Positions 7,562 to 15,583 of a DNA stretch of 35,974 bases are shown piece after piece (positions within the stretch are counted from its first letter, which is position 1; each line of letters opens with the position of its first letter). The stretch covers positions 1 through 35,974 of the forward strand of contig NZ_SMKL01000061.1 of NCBI RefSeq assembly GCF_004348545.1, in the 5' to 3' direction. Below the pieces are notes generated by a model that was given only the letters and a program-made list of their open reading frames with translations, searched no databases and was not told the DNA's origin. A program made the position numbers and the translations under genes. The stretch comes from Jiangella ureilytica (GTDB taxonomy: Bacteria > Actinomycetota > Actinomycetes > Jiangellales > Jiangellaceae).

Positions 7562-8632
7562 ATGTCCGAACCCCAGTCCCCCACCGGCGACCTGCGCATC
7601 GTCGGCTTCCAGCCGCTCATCACGCCCGCGGGCATGCTCGTCGAGCTGCCGATGGACGAAGAGCACGCCGCGCTCGTGCGGTCCAGCCGGGCCGAGGTCC
7701 GCCGCATCATGGCCGGCGACGACGACCGCCTCATGGTCGTCGTCGGCCCGTGCTCGGTGCACGACCCGGTGGCGGCGCTCGACTACGCCCAGCTGCTCAA
7801 ACCGGTGGCTGACGAGCTGCGCGACGACCTCGCCGTCGTCATGCGCGTGTACTTCGAGAAGCCCCGGACGACGGTGGGCTGGAAGGGCCTGATCAACGAC
7901 CCCGGCCTGGACGAGACGTTCGACGTGCAGCGCGGCCTGCGCATCGCTCGCGAGCTGCTGTTCGAGGTGCTCGGCGCCGGGCTCCCGGTGGGCTGCGAGT
8001 TCCTCGAGCCGATCAGCCCGCAGTACATCGCCGACACCGTCTCGTGGGGCGCCATCGGGGCGCGCACGCCGGAGAGCCAGGTGCACCGCCAGCTCGCGTC
8101 CGGCCTGTCGATGCCGGTCGGCTTCAAGAACGCCACCAGCGGCGACGTCCAGGCGGCCATCGACGGCTGCACTGCGGCCGCGCACGGGCACGTCTTCTTC
8201 GGCGTCGACCACGACGGGCGCGCGGCCGCTGTCAGCACCGCCGGCAACCCCGACTGCCACGTCATCCTGCGTGGCGGCAGCGGCGGTCCGAACTACGGCC
8301 CCGAGCACGTCCTCGACGCGCTCGCGCTGCTGCACAAGGCGCAGCTGCCGGAGCGGCTGGTCATCGACGCCAGCCACGGCAACAGCGGCAAGGACCATGA
8401 GCGGCAGGCCGTCGTCACCGGCGAGATCGCCGGGCAGATCGCGGCCGGCCAGCGCGGCATCGCCGGGGTGATGCTGGAGAGCTTCCTGGTGGCCGGGCGG
8501 CAGGACATCGGAAGCACGCCGCTGGTCTACGGCCAGAGCGTCACCGACGCGTGCATGAGCTGGGAGACGACCGAAGGCCTGCTCGGCGACCTGGCCGCGG
8601 CGGTGCGGGCCCGGCGCACGGCGGCGAGCTGA
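7562..8632 (+). CDS. aroG: 3-deoxy-7-phosphoheptulonate synthase, class I
   Basis: DAHP synthase joins phosphoenolpyruvate and erythrose 4-phosphate in the first step of the shikimate pathway, in the cytosol. The 356-residue length and the motifs VVGPCSVHDP, EKPRTTVGWKG, GARTPESQVHR, GFKNATSGD and IDASHGNSGKDH mark the class I (AroF/G/H) type, close to the 350-residue E. coli enzymes. The start is ATG with AGGAG 11 bases upstream. The gene stands alone, preceded by a putative Tyr/Phe leader-peptide attenuator, so expression is probably tied to aromatic amino acid supply. Many actinobacteria also hold a class II enzyme, and which role this one fills cannot be told here. The exact paralogue (aroF, aroG or aroH) is uncertain. 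Confidence 0.95.
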   Translation: MSEPQSPTGDLRIVGFQPLITPAGMLVELPMDEEHAALVRSSRAEVRRIMAGDDDRLMVVVGPCSVHDPVAALDYAQLLKPVADELRDDLAVVMRVYFEKPRTTVGWKGLINDPGLDETFDVQRGLRIARELLFEVLGAGLPVGCEFLEPISPQYIADTVSWGAIGARTPESQVHRQLASGLSMPVGFKNATSGDVQAAIDGCTAAAHGHVFFGVDHDGRAAAVSTAGNPDCHVILRGGSGGPNYGPEHVLDALALLHKAQLPERLVIDASHGNSGKDHERQAVVTGEIAGQIAAGQRGIAGVMLESFLVAGRQDIGSTPLVYGQSVTDACMSWETTEGLLGDLAAAVRARRTAAS

Positions 8633-8646
8633 GCGACCGCGACGGG

Positions 8647-9240
8647 TCACGGGGCGAGCCCGCGCTGGACGGTGAGGGTGGCGAGCAGCGCGGGCAGGGC
8701 GGGGAAGAACAGCGGGACGGCGGCCGGCGTCGTGAGCCAGCCGCCGACGGCCAGTAGCACGACCAGTGCCGCCACCGCCGCCGTCGCCAGCGGCCGCCGC
8801 CACGCCACCTCCGCCGTGACCTGCCACGACCGCACCACCGGCAGGTCGACGTGCGCGACAACCGCGGGCAGCTGCAACAGCGTCGCTGCGTACCCGGCCG
8901 CGAGCACGGCCATCCCCCATGCCAACGGGGTCGACCGCGACAGCAGCAGGTAGAACACGACCACCCAGACGGTCAGGATCGGTACGCCCAGCACCAGCTG
9001 CGACGACCGCAACGACGACCGCCAGACGGCCCAGAAGTCGTGCCACAGCCGCGGCGAACGATTCAGCACGTACGCCCGCAGCACGGCGTACAGCGCGGCC
9101 GTGGCCGGCGCCAGCCCGAACAGCACCAGCCCGGCCAGCACGCCGAGGAGCCACAGCAGGTTGAGGGCGGCCAGCCGCACGGGCCAGTCCAGGTACCCGT
9201 ACAGCCGGCCGAACCGTCCGCCGACCTCGATCTCAGCCAT
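8647..9240 (-). CDS. DUF624 (YesL-like) membrane protein
   Basis: A protein of about 197 residues with four to five hydrophobic spans, starting MAEIEVGGRFGRLYGYLDW. The GRLYGYLDW-LNLLW opening is typical of DUF624/YesL proteins, which are found in carbohydrate ABC-transport and polysaccharide-use operons and whose molecular role is unknown. It is the last gene of the minus-strand operon after the enolase-superfamily and DapA-like genes. The ATG at 9240 has GGGAGG only 3 bases away. An alternative GTG at 9258 overlaps the upstream stop as GTGA and would add six residues, so the start is uncertain. The 14-base gap to the convergent DAHP synthase stop holds no terminator. Confidence 0.8.
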   Translation of the reverse strand: MAEIEVGGRFGRLYGYLDWPVRLAALNLLWLLGVLAGLVLFGLAPATAALYAVLRAYVLNRSPRLWHDFWAVWRSSLRSSQLVLGVPILTVWVVVFYLLLSRSTPLAWGMAVLAAGYAATLLQLPAVVAHVDLPVVRSWQVTAEVAWRRPLATAAVAALVVLLAVGGWLTTPAAVPLFFPALPALLATLTVQRGLAP

Positions 9241-9254
9241 GGTCCTCCCGAGCG

Positions 9255-10160
9255 TCACAGCCTCAAGGCCGTCAGGATGTCATCCAGCAGGGCTCGGCCG
9301 CCCGCGTCCAGCGTCTTCGCCGGCAGCCGGACGGTCGTGTGCTCGATGATGCCGCGGCGCACCAGCACCTCCTTGTGCACTGCCCACGCGATGCCCTGCT
9401 GCAGGCCGTGCACGATCAGCGGCAGCAACCGGGCGAACGCCTCGCGTGCCTCCGCCCGCCGTCCGGCGCGCCAGTCGGCCAGAATCGGCCCGAGCAGGTC
9501 GGGGAACTCGCAGGCCGGCATGGTCCCGATCGAGCCGCGCGCGTACTCGTCCAGCACGAACTGCGCGTTCTGCCCGCCCAGTACGGCGAAACCCCCGTCC
9601 TCGTTGGCGACGGCATCCGCGACGGCGCCGACCTTGGGCACCGTCGGCGGCGCCTCGACCTTGACCGAGGTGACGCCGTCGAGCTTGCTCAGCTCGACGA
9701 TCAGCGCCGGCGACATTGCCACACCGGTGACGCCGGGCGCGTCCTGCACCATGACCTCGGTGCCGGCGGCGGCGGCGAACTCGCCGAGGTGGCCGTAGAA
9801 CTCGACCAGCTGGTCCGGACCCGGCTTGACCATGAACGGCGGCAGCACCATGAGCGCGTCGGCGCCGCCGGACGCCGCCTCACGGGCCTGCTCGAGCGCC
9901 GTCACCGACGATGTCCCGTTCACCCCGGCGACCACCGGGACTGCGGTCCCGACGACGGCCAGTACGTCGCGGAGGATCTTCTGGCGCTCCTCCAGCGTCA
10001 GCGCGAACCCCTCGCTGGCCATGCCGAACACGGCGACGCCGTCGACGCCGGAGGCCAGCTGGAACTCGACCAGCCGGCGCAGCCCCGGCCGGTCCAGGGC
10101 GCCGTCGGGGAGGAAGGGAGTGGCCAGGATGGGGACCAGGCCGTGGACGGTATGACTCAT
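9255..10160 (-). CDS. DapA-family lyase/dehydratase (sugar-acid type)
   Basis: A 301-residue member of the dihydrodipicolinate synthase/N-acetylneuraminate lyase family, class I aldolases with a TIM barrel. Lys167 in SVKVEA is the Schiff-base lysine, and GMASEGFAL (46-54) takes the place of the GTTGE loop. The segment normally reading YNVP, whose Tyr is the acid-base residue of DapA, reads QDAP (139-142), so true DapA activity is unlikely. With dehydratases on both sides, a role on 2-keto-3-deoxy sugar acids (KDG aldolase or 5-keto-4-deoxyglucarate dehydratase type) is the best inference. The ATG overlaps the upstream stop as ATGA, so it is translationally coupled to the enolase-superfamily gene. 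Confidence 0.87.
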   Translation of the reverse strand: MSHTVHGLVPILATPFLPDGALDRPGLRRLVEFQLASGVDGVAVFGMASEGFALTLEERQKILRDVLAVVGTAVPVVAGVNGTSSVTALEQAREAASGGADALMVLPPFMVKPGPDQLVEFYGHLGEFAAAAGTEVMVQDAPGVTGVAMSPALIVELSKLDGVTSVKVEAPPTVPKVGAVADAVANEDGGFAVLGGQNAQFVLDEYARGSIGTMPACEFPDLLGPILADWRAGRRAEAREAFARLLPLIVHGLQQGIAWAVHKEVLVRRGIIEHTTVRLPAKTLDAGGRALLDDILTALRL

Positions 10161-11326
10161 ACGGTTCGACTCTCCTCGGCGATCTTGCGGACGGCTTCCT
10201 CGTCGACGTCGACCCCGAGGCCGGGGCCGGAGGGCAGCGGGATGCGGGCCGGGCCGGCAGCGATCGGCGCGCGCAGGATCTGCTGCCCCACGTCGGTGGA
10301 CAGGGGCTGGTACTCGAACACCTCCAGCAGCTCCACGGCGGCGGCGACGTGCAGCCCGGCGGCCAGCGCCACGGCCAGGCCGGTGGAGTGGTGCGGCGCG
10401 ACGGGCACGTGCCGGGCCGCGGCCAGCTCGGCGATCACCATGGCCTCGGTGATGCCGGTGCGGCCGACGTCGGGTTGGGCGACGGCCATCGCGCCGGCCT
10501 CGAGCCACTGCCGGAACTCGTAGCGGTGCCGCAGCGACTCGCCGGCGGCGATCGGGATCGGCGACCGTCCGGCAAGTTCGGCGTGGCCGGCGACGTCCTC
10601 CGGCGCCAGCGGCGCCTCGAGGAACCAGCCGGACCGCTCGGCCAGCCCCTCGGCCAGCCGCAGCGCCTCGGTGAGCGAGTACGCCCAGTGCGCGTCGACG
10701 GCCATTCGCAGTGCCGGCGCGGCACTGCGGACCGCGTCGACGGTGGCGAGGTCGGCCTCGACGCCGTAACCGAGGTGGAGCTTCACCGCGGTCGCGCCGC
10801 GGTTCGCCCAATCGCGGGCCAGCCAGGCCCGGGCAGCGTCGGACGGCCGCGGCAGCCCGGACACGTAGGCCGGCAGCTCTGTGCGGAACGCCCCGCCGAG
10901 CAGGTCGGCGACCGGCCGCCCGGCCAGCTTGCCGGCGAGGTCCCACAGTGCGATGTCGACCGCGGCCAGCGCGTCGGCCTGGTGCCCGGCGAGGTGGCCG
11001 CGCTCACGCATGAGGTCGCGCAGCCGCGACCACGCCGGCCGCGGCCGGGTCGCGTCCATGCCACGCAGCACCGGCGCGAGCAGCAGGTCGACGATCGAGC
11101 CGGGCACCTCGGGCGCCACCGGCGCCAGCGCCTCGCCCCAGCCGGCGGTGCCGTCGTCGGTGGTCACCTTGACCAGCAGCGCCTCGAACCGGTCGGAGTA
11201 CAGGCTGCGCCAGGGCTCACGCACGGCGTAGCCCGGGCCGATCTCGCTGCCGTCGCGGAGCGCCCCCAGGTACGCGTCGTCGGCGGCGACCTTCAAGATG
11301 AAGGTCTCAACATCACGAATCAACAT
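10157..11326 (-). CDS. Enolase-superfamily dehydratase/racemase, first copy
   Basis: A 389-residue mandelate racemase/muconate lactonizing enzyme family protein. The N-terminal capping domain is followed by a barrel with metal ligands Asp211 (VDAHW), Glu237 (FLEAPL) and Glu263 (AAGE), a His/Asp dyad (Asp286 in QPDVG, His312 or His313 in PHHST) and Lys182 in VKLH. Where mandelate racemase has KxK this protein has Lys-x-His. It most probably dehydrates or epimerises an aldonate or aldarate. The start ATG at 11324-11326 gives MLIRDVETF; upstream extension is unsupported. It heads the minus operon and shares a promoter region with the divergent iclR gene. It is clearly a paralogue of the enzyme at 20314-21453, sharing MRERGHL and GHQADALAAVDIALWDL. 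Confidence 0.9.
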   Translation of the reverse strand: MLIRDVETFILKVAADDAYLGALRDGSEIGPGYAVREPWRSLYSDRFEALLVKVTTDDGTAGWGEALAPVAPEVPGSIVDLLLAPVLRGMDATRPRPAWSRLRDLMRERGHLAGHQADALAAVDIALWDLAGKLAGRPVADLLGGAFRTELPAYVSGLPRPSDAARAWLARDWANRGATAVKLHLGYGVEADLATVDAVRSAAPALRMAVDAHWAYSLTEALRLAEGLAERSGWFLEAPLAPEDVAGHAELAGRSPIPIAAGESLRHRYEFRQWLEAGAMAVAQPDVGRTGITEAMVIAELAAARHVPVAPHHSTGLAVALAAGLHVAAAVELLEVFEYQPLSTDVGQQILRAPIAAGPARIPLPSGPGLGVDVDEEAVRKIAEESRTV

Positions 11327-11412
11327 CGCGCATCCGGAGAGGGCTTGACTTGATTCAACATATGCGTAACTCTCCCACATAGTGCACGTAACCTTCAATA
11401 TCAGGAGTGACC
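11327..11412. promoter_or_regulatory. Divergent promoter with phased direct repeats
   Basis: This 86-base region separates the dehydratase operon from iclR. CATATGCGTAAC at 11359-11370 and CATAGTGCACGTAAC at 11378-11392 are similar direct repeats whose ends lie 22 bases apart, about two helical turns. TTGACT at 11345-11350 is a good -35 for the plus strand, with TAACTC (11367-11372) as a weak -10; CATAGT (11378-11383) is an alternative. TCAACAT occurs three times in and near the region. The layout fits an IclR regulator binding between divergent genes. Confidence 0.5.
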
Positions 11413-12201
11413 GTGGCATCGGAGCAGGGCACGAACCAGAGCGTCGAGAAGGCCGCGAGCGTCCTCGCAGCCTTCCTCGACGGCCGTGCGCTGCGGGTCT
11501 CCGACGTCGCGAAGTACGCCGGCCTGGGCCAGTCGACGACGTCGCGCCTGCTGGCGACGCTGGAGACGCTCGAGTACGTGGACCGCGACCCGGCCAGCAA
11601 CCTGTACCGTCTCGGCCCGGCTCTGCTCACGCTGGCCGGCGTGGCGATCAACCAGCACCCGGTGCACCGCGAGGCGCGGCAGGCGGCCCAGAACCTGGCC
11701 GGAACGCTCGGCCTCGGTGTCAACGTCGCGGTCCGGCACGGCTCGTCGCTGTTCTACCTGTGCAACTTCGAGGGCCGGCTGGCGCCCAAGTCCTTCACGC
11801 TGATGGGACAGCGCAACCCGCTGCACGCCACCGGCATCGGCAAGTGCCTGCTGCTCGCGCTCACTCCGGCCGAGCGCCGGGAGCTCCTCCCCGACCTGCA
11901 CCGATACACGCCACGTACTATCTGCGACCACGGCGAGCTCGATGCCGCGCTCGACCTGGCCGCCCACCGCGGCTACGCGACCGAGGTCGAGGAGCTGGCG
12001 CTGGGACGCTCCTGCGTCGCGGCCTCGATCCTCGACCAGTCCGGCAGCATCGTCGCCGCATTGTCCATCTCCGGCCCGCTCTCCGCGCTGGGTCTCGCCG
12101 ACGGCGAGCCCGAGCTGGCCAGCACCGTCATCGAAGTGGCCGACTCGATCAGCGTCGGCCTCGGCTACCTCGGTCCCCGGCACGCGCCGGCGCGTTCCTG
12201 A
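11413..12201 (+). CDS. IclR-family transcriptional regulator
   Basis: A 262-residue regulator with an N-terminal winged helix-turn-helix (about residues 8-60, SVEKAASVLAAF then LGQSTTSRLLATLE) and a C-terminal IclR effector domain with the GQRNPLHATGIGKCLLA-type motif that contacts a small ligand, usually a sugar acid or aromatic acid. The GTG at 11413 is chosen because AGGAG lies 5 bases before it; a GTG two codons upstream lacks a ribosome site. It is the first gene of the plus-strand transport operon and faces the dehydratase operon, so it probably controls both, with a substrate or pathway intermediate as ligand. Whether it represses or activates cannot be read from the sequence. Confidence 0.92.
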   Translation: MASEQGTNQSVEKAASVLAAFLDGRALRVSDVAKYAGLGQSTTSRLLATLETLEYVDRDPASNLYRLGPALLTLAGVAINQHPVHREARQAAQNLAGTLGLGVNVAVRHGSSLFYLCNFEGRLAPKSFTLMGQRNPLHATGIGKCLLLALTPAERRELLPDLHRYTPRTICDHGELDAALDLAAHRGYATEVEELALGRSCVAASILDQSGSIVAALSISGPLSALGLADGEPELASTVIEVADSISVGLGYLGPRHAPARS

Positions 12202-12235
12202 CCCACGTTCACCGACAAAGGAGTCCGCGAGAACC

Positions 12236-13693
12236 ATGTCCCGCACACGACGCACGCTGCGTTGGGCGGCGGCCGCTTCGGCCGTCGCGCTGACGGCCAC
12301 AGGCTGCAACCTCGTCGGCAGCGGCGAGGACGACAGCGGCAACGACGACGCCTCCGGCGAGAACGTCACCATCACCGTCGCGCTGGTCCCCGACCCGCCC
12401 GGCGCGAGTGAGTTCTACCGCGCCCAGTTCGACCAGTTCGAGGAGGACAACCCCGGCATCACGGTCGACGTCATCGAGAACCCCTCGGACCAGCAGCTGG
12501 GCGCCGTCGAGCTGATGTTCCAGCAGGGCGACCCGCCGGACGTGTTCCGGGCGCAGGCCGACGGCTTCGACCGGATGTACGAGCGCGGCTGGGTGCACTC
12601 GCTGGAGGAGTTCGCCACCGACGAGTTCATCGACCGCTTCCCCGAGGGCACCATGAACCCGTCCACGTCCGGGCTGCACCGCGACGGCGAGCTGTACACG
12701 CTGCCACTGGTCTCCGGGAAGTGGGACGTCCGCGTCCTCGTCTACAACGAGGCCGTCCTGGGCGAGAACGGGTACGACGGCCCGCCCGAGACGTGGGGCG
12801 AGCTGGAGGAGATGTCGCGCACCATCACCGCGAACGGCGGCGGCCAGGTGTTCGGTTACGCGCCCACGTCCGGCAAGGCCGGCGCCGTCGAGATCCTGGC
12901 CCAGGTCGCGGCCCCGTTCTCGGTCGTCAGCGACGGGATCGACTTCCGCACCGGCCAGCCCGCCACCGCGTCACCGGGCATGGTCGAGGCGGTCGAGCTG
13001 CACCGTCGCATGCAGGCCGACGGCGTCATGGTGCCGGGTTGGGAGAGCTGGGACGGCGCGCGGGCGTTCACCGAGTTCGCCGCCGGAACCATGGCCATGT
13101 ACCCGACGGCGCCGTGGCACATCGCGGAGATCCGCAAGCTGAACCCCGAGATCGAGATGGGCATCGCACCACTGCCCGTGCCCGACGACGGACGCGTCGC
13201 GTTCACCCCGACGAAGCAGTCGTTCCAGCCGATCTGGTCGATGTCGTCGGAGACCGAGCACCCGGAGGAGGCGTGGAGGGTCATGGACTTCCTGGCCTCC
13301 GAGGACTTCCACCGCGCGTACTACGAGCAGTTCGGCTCCTTCACCGCGCTCGAGAGTGCGTGGGCCGACCAGGCACGGGAGAACGAGGACCAGGCCGCCA
13401 TCCTGTCCGCGGCCGAGGAGACCATGCGAGTGGTGCCCAACCCGATGCTGCTCAGCGAGGGCGGGGCGGAGATCCTGCGGGCCCGTGCCCAGCGGCCGGA
13501 GCTCAAGCACACCGACGCCGCGGTCGACGCGATCATCAGCAACAAGCCGTTCCTGCCGATCGCCGAGGCCCTGGACCAGCAGATCCAGACGTTCCTCGAC
13601 GAGACGCTCGCTGAGCTGAACGGCACCGCGACCATCGACGACATCACGTTCCCCGACTGGGATCCGCTCGAGAACTACACCCCGGAGCAGTAG
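12236..13693 (+). CDS. Sugar ABC transporter substrate-binding lipoprotein
   Basis: A 485-residue extracellular solute-binding protein of family 1 (MalE-like). The signal peptide MSRTRRTLRW plus a hydrophobic stretch ends in a lipobox LTATGC with Cys24, so the mature protein is lipid-anchored outside the membrane. A Ser/Gly/Asp/Glu-rich linker follows. The body shows the usual features of the family, such as PDVFRAQADGFDRM and a C-terminal tail. It is larger than MalE (about 400 residues), common for binding proteins of oligosaccharides or uronic-acid oligomers. AAAGGAG lies 12 bases before the ATG, a long spacing. It precedes two permease genes with a 3-base gap to the first. Confidence 0.92.
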   Translation: MSRTRRTLRWAAAASAVALTATGCNLVGSGEDDSGNDDASGENVTITVALVPDPPGASEFYRAQFDQFEEDNPGITVDVIENPSDQQLGAVELMFQQGDPPDVFRAQADGFDRMYERGWVHSLEEFATDEFIDRFPEGTMNPSTSGLHRDGELYTLPLVSGKWDVRVLVYNEAVLGENGYDGPPETWGELEEMSRTITANGGGQVFGYAPTSGKAGAVEILAQVAAPFSVVSDGIDFRTGQPATASPGMVEAVELHRRMQADGVMVPGWESWDGARAFTEFAAGTMAMYPTAPWHIAEIRKLNPEIEMGIAPLPVPDDGRVAFTPTKQSFQPIWSMSSETEHPEEAWRVMDFLASEDFHRAYYEQFGSFTALESAWADQARENEDQAAILSAAEETMRVVPNPMLLSEGGAEILRARAQRPELKHTDAAVDAIISNKPFLPIAEALDQQIQTFLDETLAELNGTATIDDITFPDWDPLENYTPEQ

Positions 13694-13696
13694 TCC

Positions 13697-14641
13697 ATGG
13701 CTTCGACGTACGCAGCTTCCCGGCGGCCTCGCGCCGCCGGGCGCTGGCGCCGCCACGCGTGGAGCTACGCGTTCCTCGTGCCGGCCGCACTGCTGTTCGG
13801 CGGCTTCTCGATCTGGCCGATGATCGCCAGCTGGTGGTACTCGTTCTTCGACTGGGACGGTGTCGGCTCGCCGACGGACTGGGTCGGCCTGGACAACTTC
13901 CGCGAGGTCCTCGGCTCCGGAGACTTCTGGGACGCGTTCTGGCACTCGTTCCTGTTTTCGCTCGCCGCCCTGGTCATCGAGCTGCCGCTGGCGCTGGTGC
14001 TGGCGATTTTGCTGAACAACGCGTTGCTGCGCGGCCGCAACGTGTATCGGCTGGCACTGTTCCTTCCGGTCGTCACGACGACCGCGGTCGTGGGCATCGT
14101 GTTCGCCATCCTCTTCGACCCGGTGCGCGGCGTGGTCAACACCGCGCTCTCGGACCTGGGACTGATCGACTCCTCGATCAACTTCCTCGGCTCGACGTCG
14201 ACTGCGTTGCCGACGCTGATCGGCATCGACGTCTGGAAGGGCTTCGGCATCACACTGATCTATTGGCTCGCGGCCCTTCAGACCATCCCGAAGGACATCC
14301 ACGAGGCGGCACTGATCGACGGCGCCAGCTCGCGGCAGTCGCTGCGCTTCGTGGTGCTGCCCATGCTGATCCCGCTGGCCATCGTCATCCTGCTGCTGGT
14401 CTTCCAACGCAGTCTCAACACGTTCGATCTGGTGCAGGCGACCACGCAGGGCGGCCCGAACTACGCCACCGACGTCGTACCGACCTACATCTACCGGTTC
14501 GCGTTCGACCCGTTCCTGCAGGCGCCGAGGTACGGGTTCGCCTGCGCGGCCGGCGTGGTGTTCGGCGTGATGACACTGCTGATCACGTTGCTGCAGGCCC
14601 CGGTCCTCCGGCGCCAGTACAAGGCGGGAGCGACGACATGA
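13697..14641 (+). CDS. Sugar ABC transporter permease (MalF-like)
   Basis: A 314-residue inner-membrane permease with six predicted spans and the cytoplasmic EAA loop, seen here as IHEAALIDGASSRQSLRFVVLP, cut by the usual conserved Gly. This loop docks the ATPase. The N-terminus is basic (SRRPRAAGRWRRH), as expected for the inside. It pairs with the next permease, whose ATG overlaps this stop codon. No ATP-binding subunit is encoded in the operon, so the pair must use a shared multi-sugar ATPase (MsmK/MsiK type) encoded elsewhere; this is common in actinobacteria. Confidence 0.93.
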   Translation: MASTYAASRRPRAAGRWRRHAWSYAFLVPAALLFGGFSIWPMIASWWYSFFDWDGVGSPTDWVGLDNFREVLGSGDFWDAFWHSFLFSLAALVIELPLALVLAILLNNALLRGRNVYRLALFLPVVTTTAVVGIVFAILFDPVRGVVNTALSDLGLIDSSINFLGSTSTALPTLIGIDVWKGFGITLIYWLAALQTIPKDIHEAALIDGASSRQSLRFVVLPMLIPLAIVILLLVFQRSLNTFDLVQATTQGGPNYATDVVPTYIYRFAFDPFLQAPRYGFACAAGVVFGVMTLLITLLQAPVLRRQYKAGATT

Positions 14642-15534
14642 GCACCACCGAACTCGTCCGCGAGACCCCGGCGCCGGTCGCACCGGCCGGCCCGGACCGG
14701 CGCAACCGCTGGTACAAGATCCGGCCCAAGCTGTGGCACCTGTTCCTGATCCCGTTCTGCCTGCTCTGGGTCTACCCGTTCATCTGGATGGTCTCGGCCG
14801 CGTTCAAGTCGCAGAGGGAGATGCTCCTCGGCGGCCTGTCGCTGATCCCCGAGGAGTGGACGTACGAGAACTTCGAGCGAGCCTGGACCACCGCCCGGTT
14901 CGGCGACTACACGATCAACACCGTCACGTTCTCCATCACCGTGGTGCTGATCGTCCTGCTCGCGTCGGCCGCGGCGGGCTACGCGCTGTCGCGGCCGGAC
15001 CTGCCGGGAAAGAAGGTGATCGTCGGCATTCTCATCGCCACCATGTTCATCCCGCACGGGTACACCATCATCCCGGTGTTCCTCCTGGTCAGCGACCTAG
15101 GCTTGAACAACGGCCTGCTCGGCGCGGCGCTCGCGCAGGCCGGGCCCGCCCTGGTGGTGCCGATCCTGCTGTTCATGGGCTTCTTCGCCGGCATCCCTCG
15201 CGATCTGGAGGACGCCGCGCGGGTGGACGGCGCCGGCTACCTGCGCACGTTCTTCCGGGTGATGCTGCCGCTCTCGAAGCCGGTCATCGGCACGGTGACG
15301 CTGCTGAACTTCATCACCGCGTGGAACGCGTTCTTCGTCCCGCTGGTGTTCACGCTCGGCAATCCCGATCTGCGCACGCTCGGCGTCGGCATGTACAACT
15401 TCTTCGGCCAGGAAGGTACGGACTGGACCGGCATGGCAGCGGCGGCGTGCATCAGCACCATCCCGATCGTCATCGTCTTCCTCTTCCTGCAGCGCACGTT
15501 CGTCGAAGGAATCGCCGGCGCGGTCAAGAACTGA
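14638..15534 (+). CDS. Sugar ABC transporter permease (MalG-like)
   Basis: A 298-residue partner permease with six spans. The EAA loop reads LEDAARVDGAGYLRTFFRVMLP. The start of the first span, WHLFLIPFCLLWVYPFIWM, is typical of MalG/LacG proteins. The 4-base ATGA overlap with the first permease indicates translational coupling and equal amounts of the two subunits. Together with the lipoprotein it forms a CUT1-type importer that probably takes up oligosaccharides released by the downstream secreted protein. Confidence 0.93.
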   Translation: MSTTELVRETPAPVAPAGPDRRNRWYKIRPKLWHLFLIPFCLLWVYPFIWMVSAAFKSQREMLLGGLSLIPEEWTYENFERAWTTARFGDYTINTVTFSITVVLIVLLASAAAGYALSRPDLPGKKVIVGILIATMFIPHGYTIIPVFLLVSDLGLNNGLLGAALAQAGPALVVPILLFMGFFAGIPRDLEDAARVDGAGYLRTFFRVMLPLSKPVIGTVTLLNFITAWNAFFVPLVFTLGNPDLRTLGVGMYNFFGQEGTDWTGMAAAACISTIPIVIVFLFLQRTFVEGIAGAVKN

Positions 15535-15583
15535 CCTCCCCTCACCCGTCCCTATGTGACCCCCGCACGGAAAGGTCCGGCAC

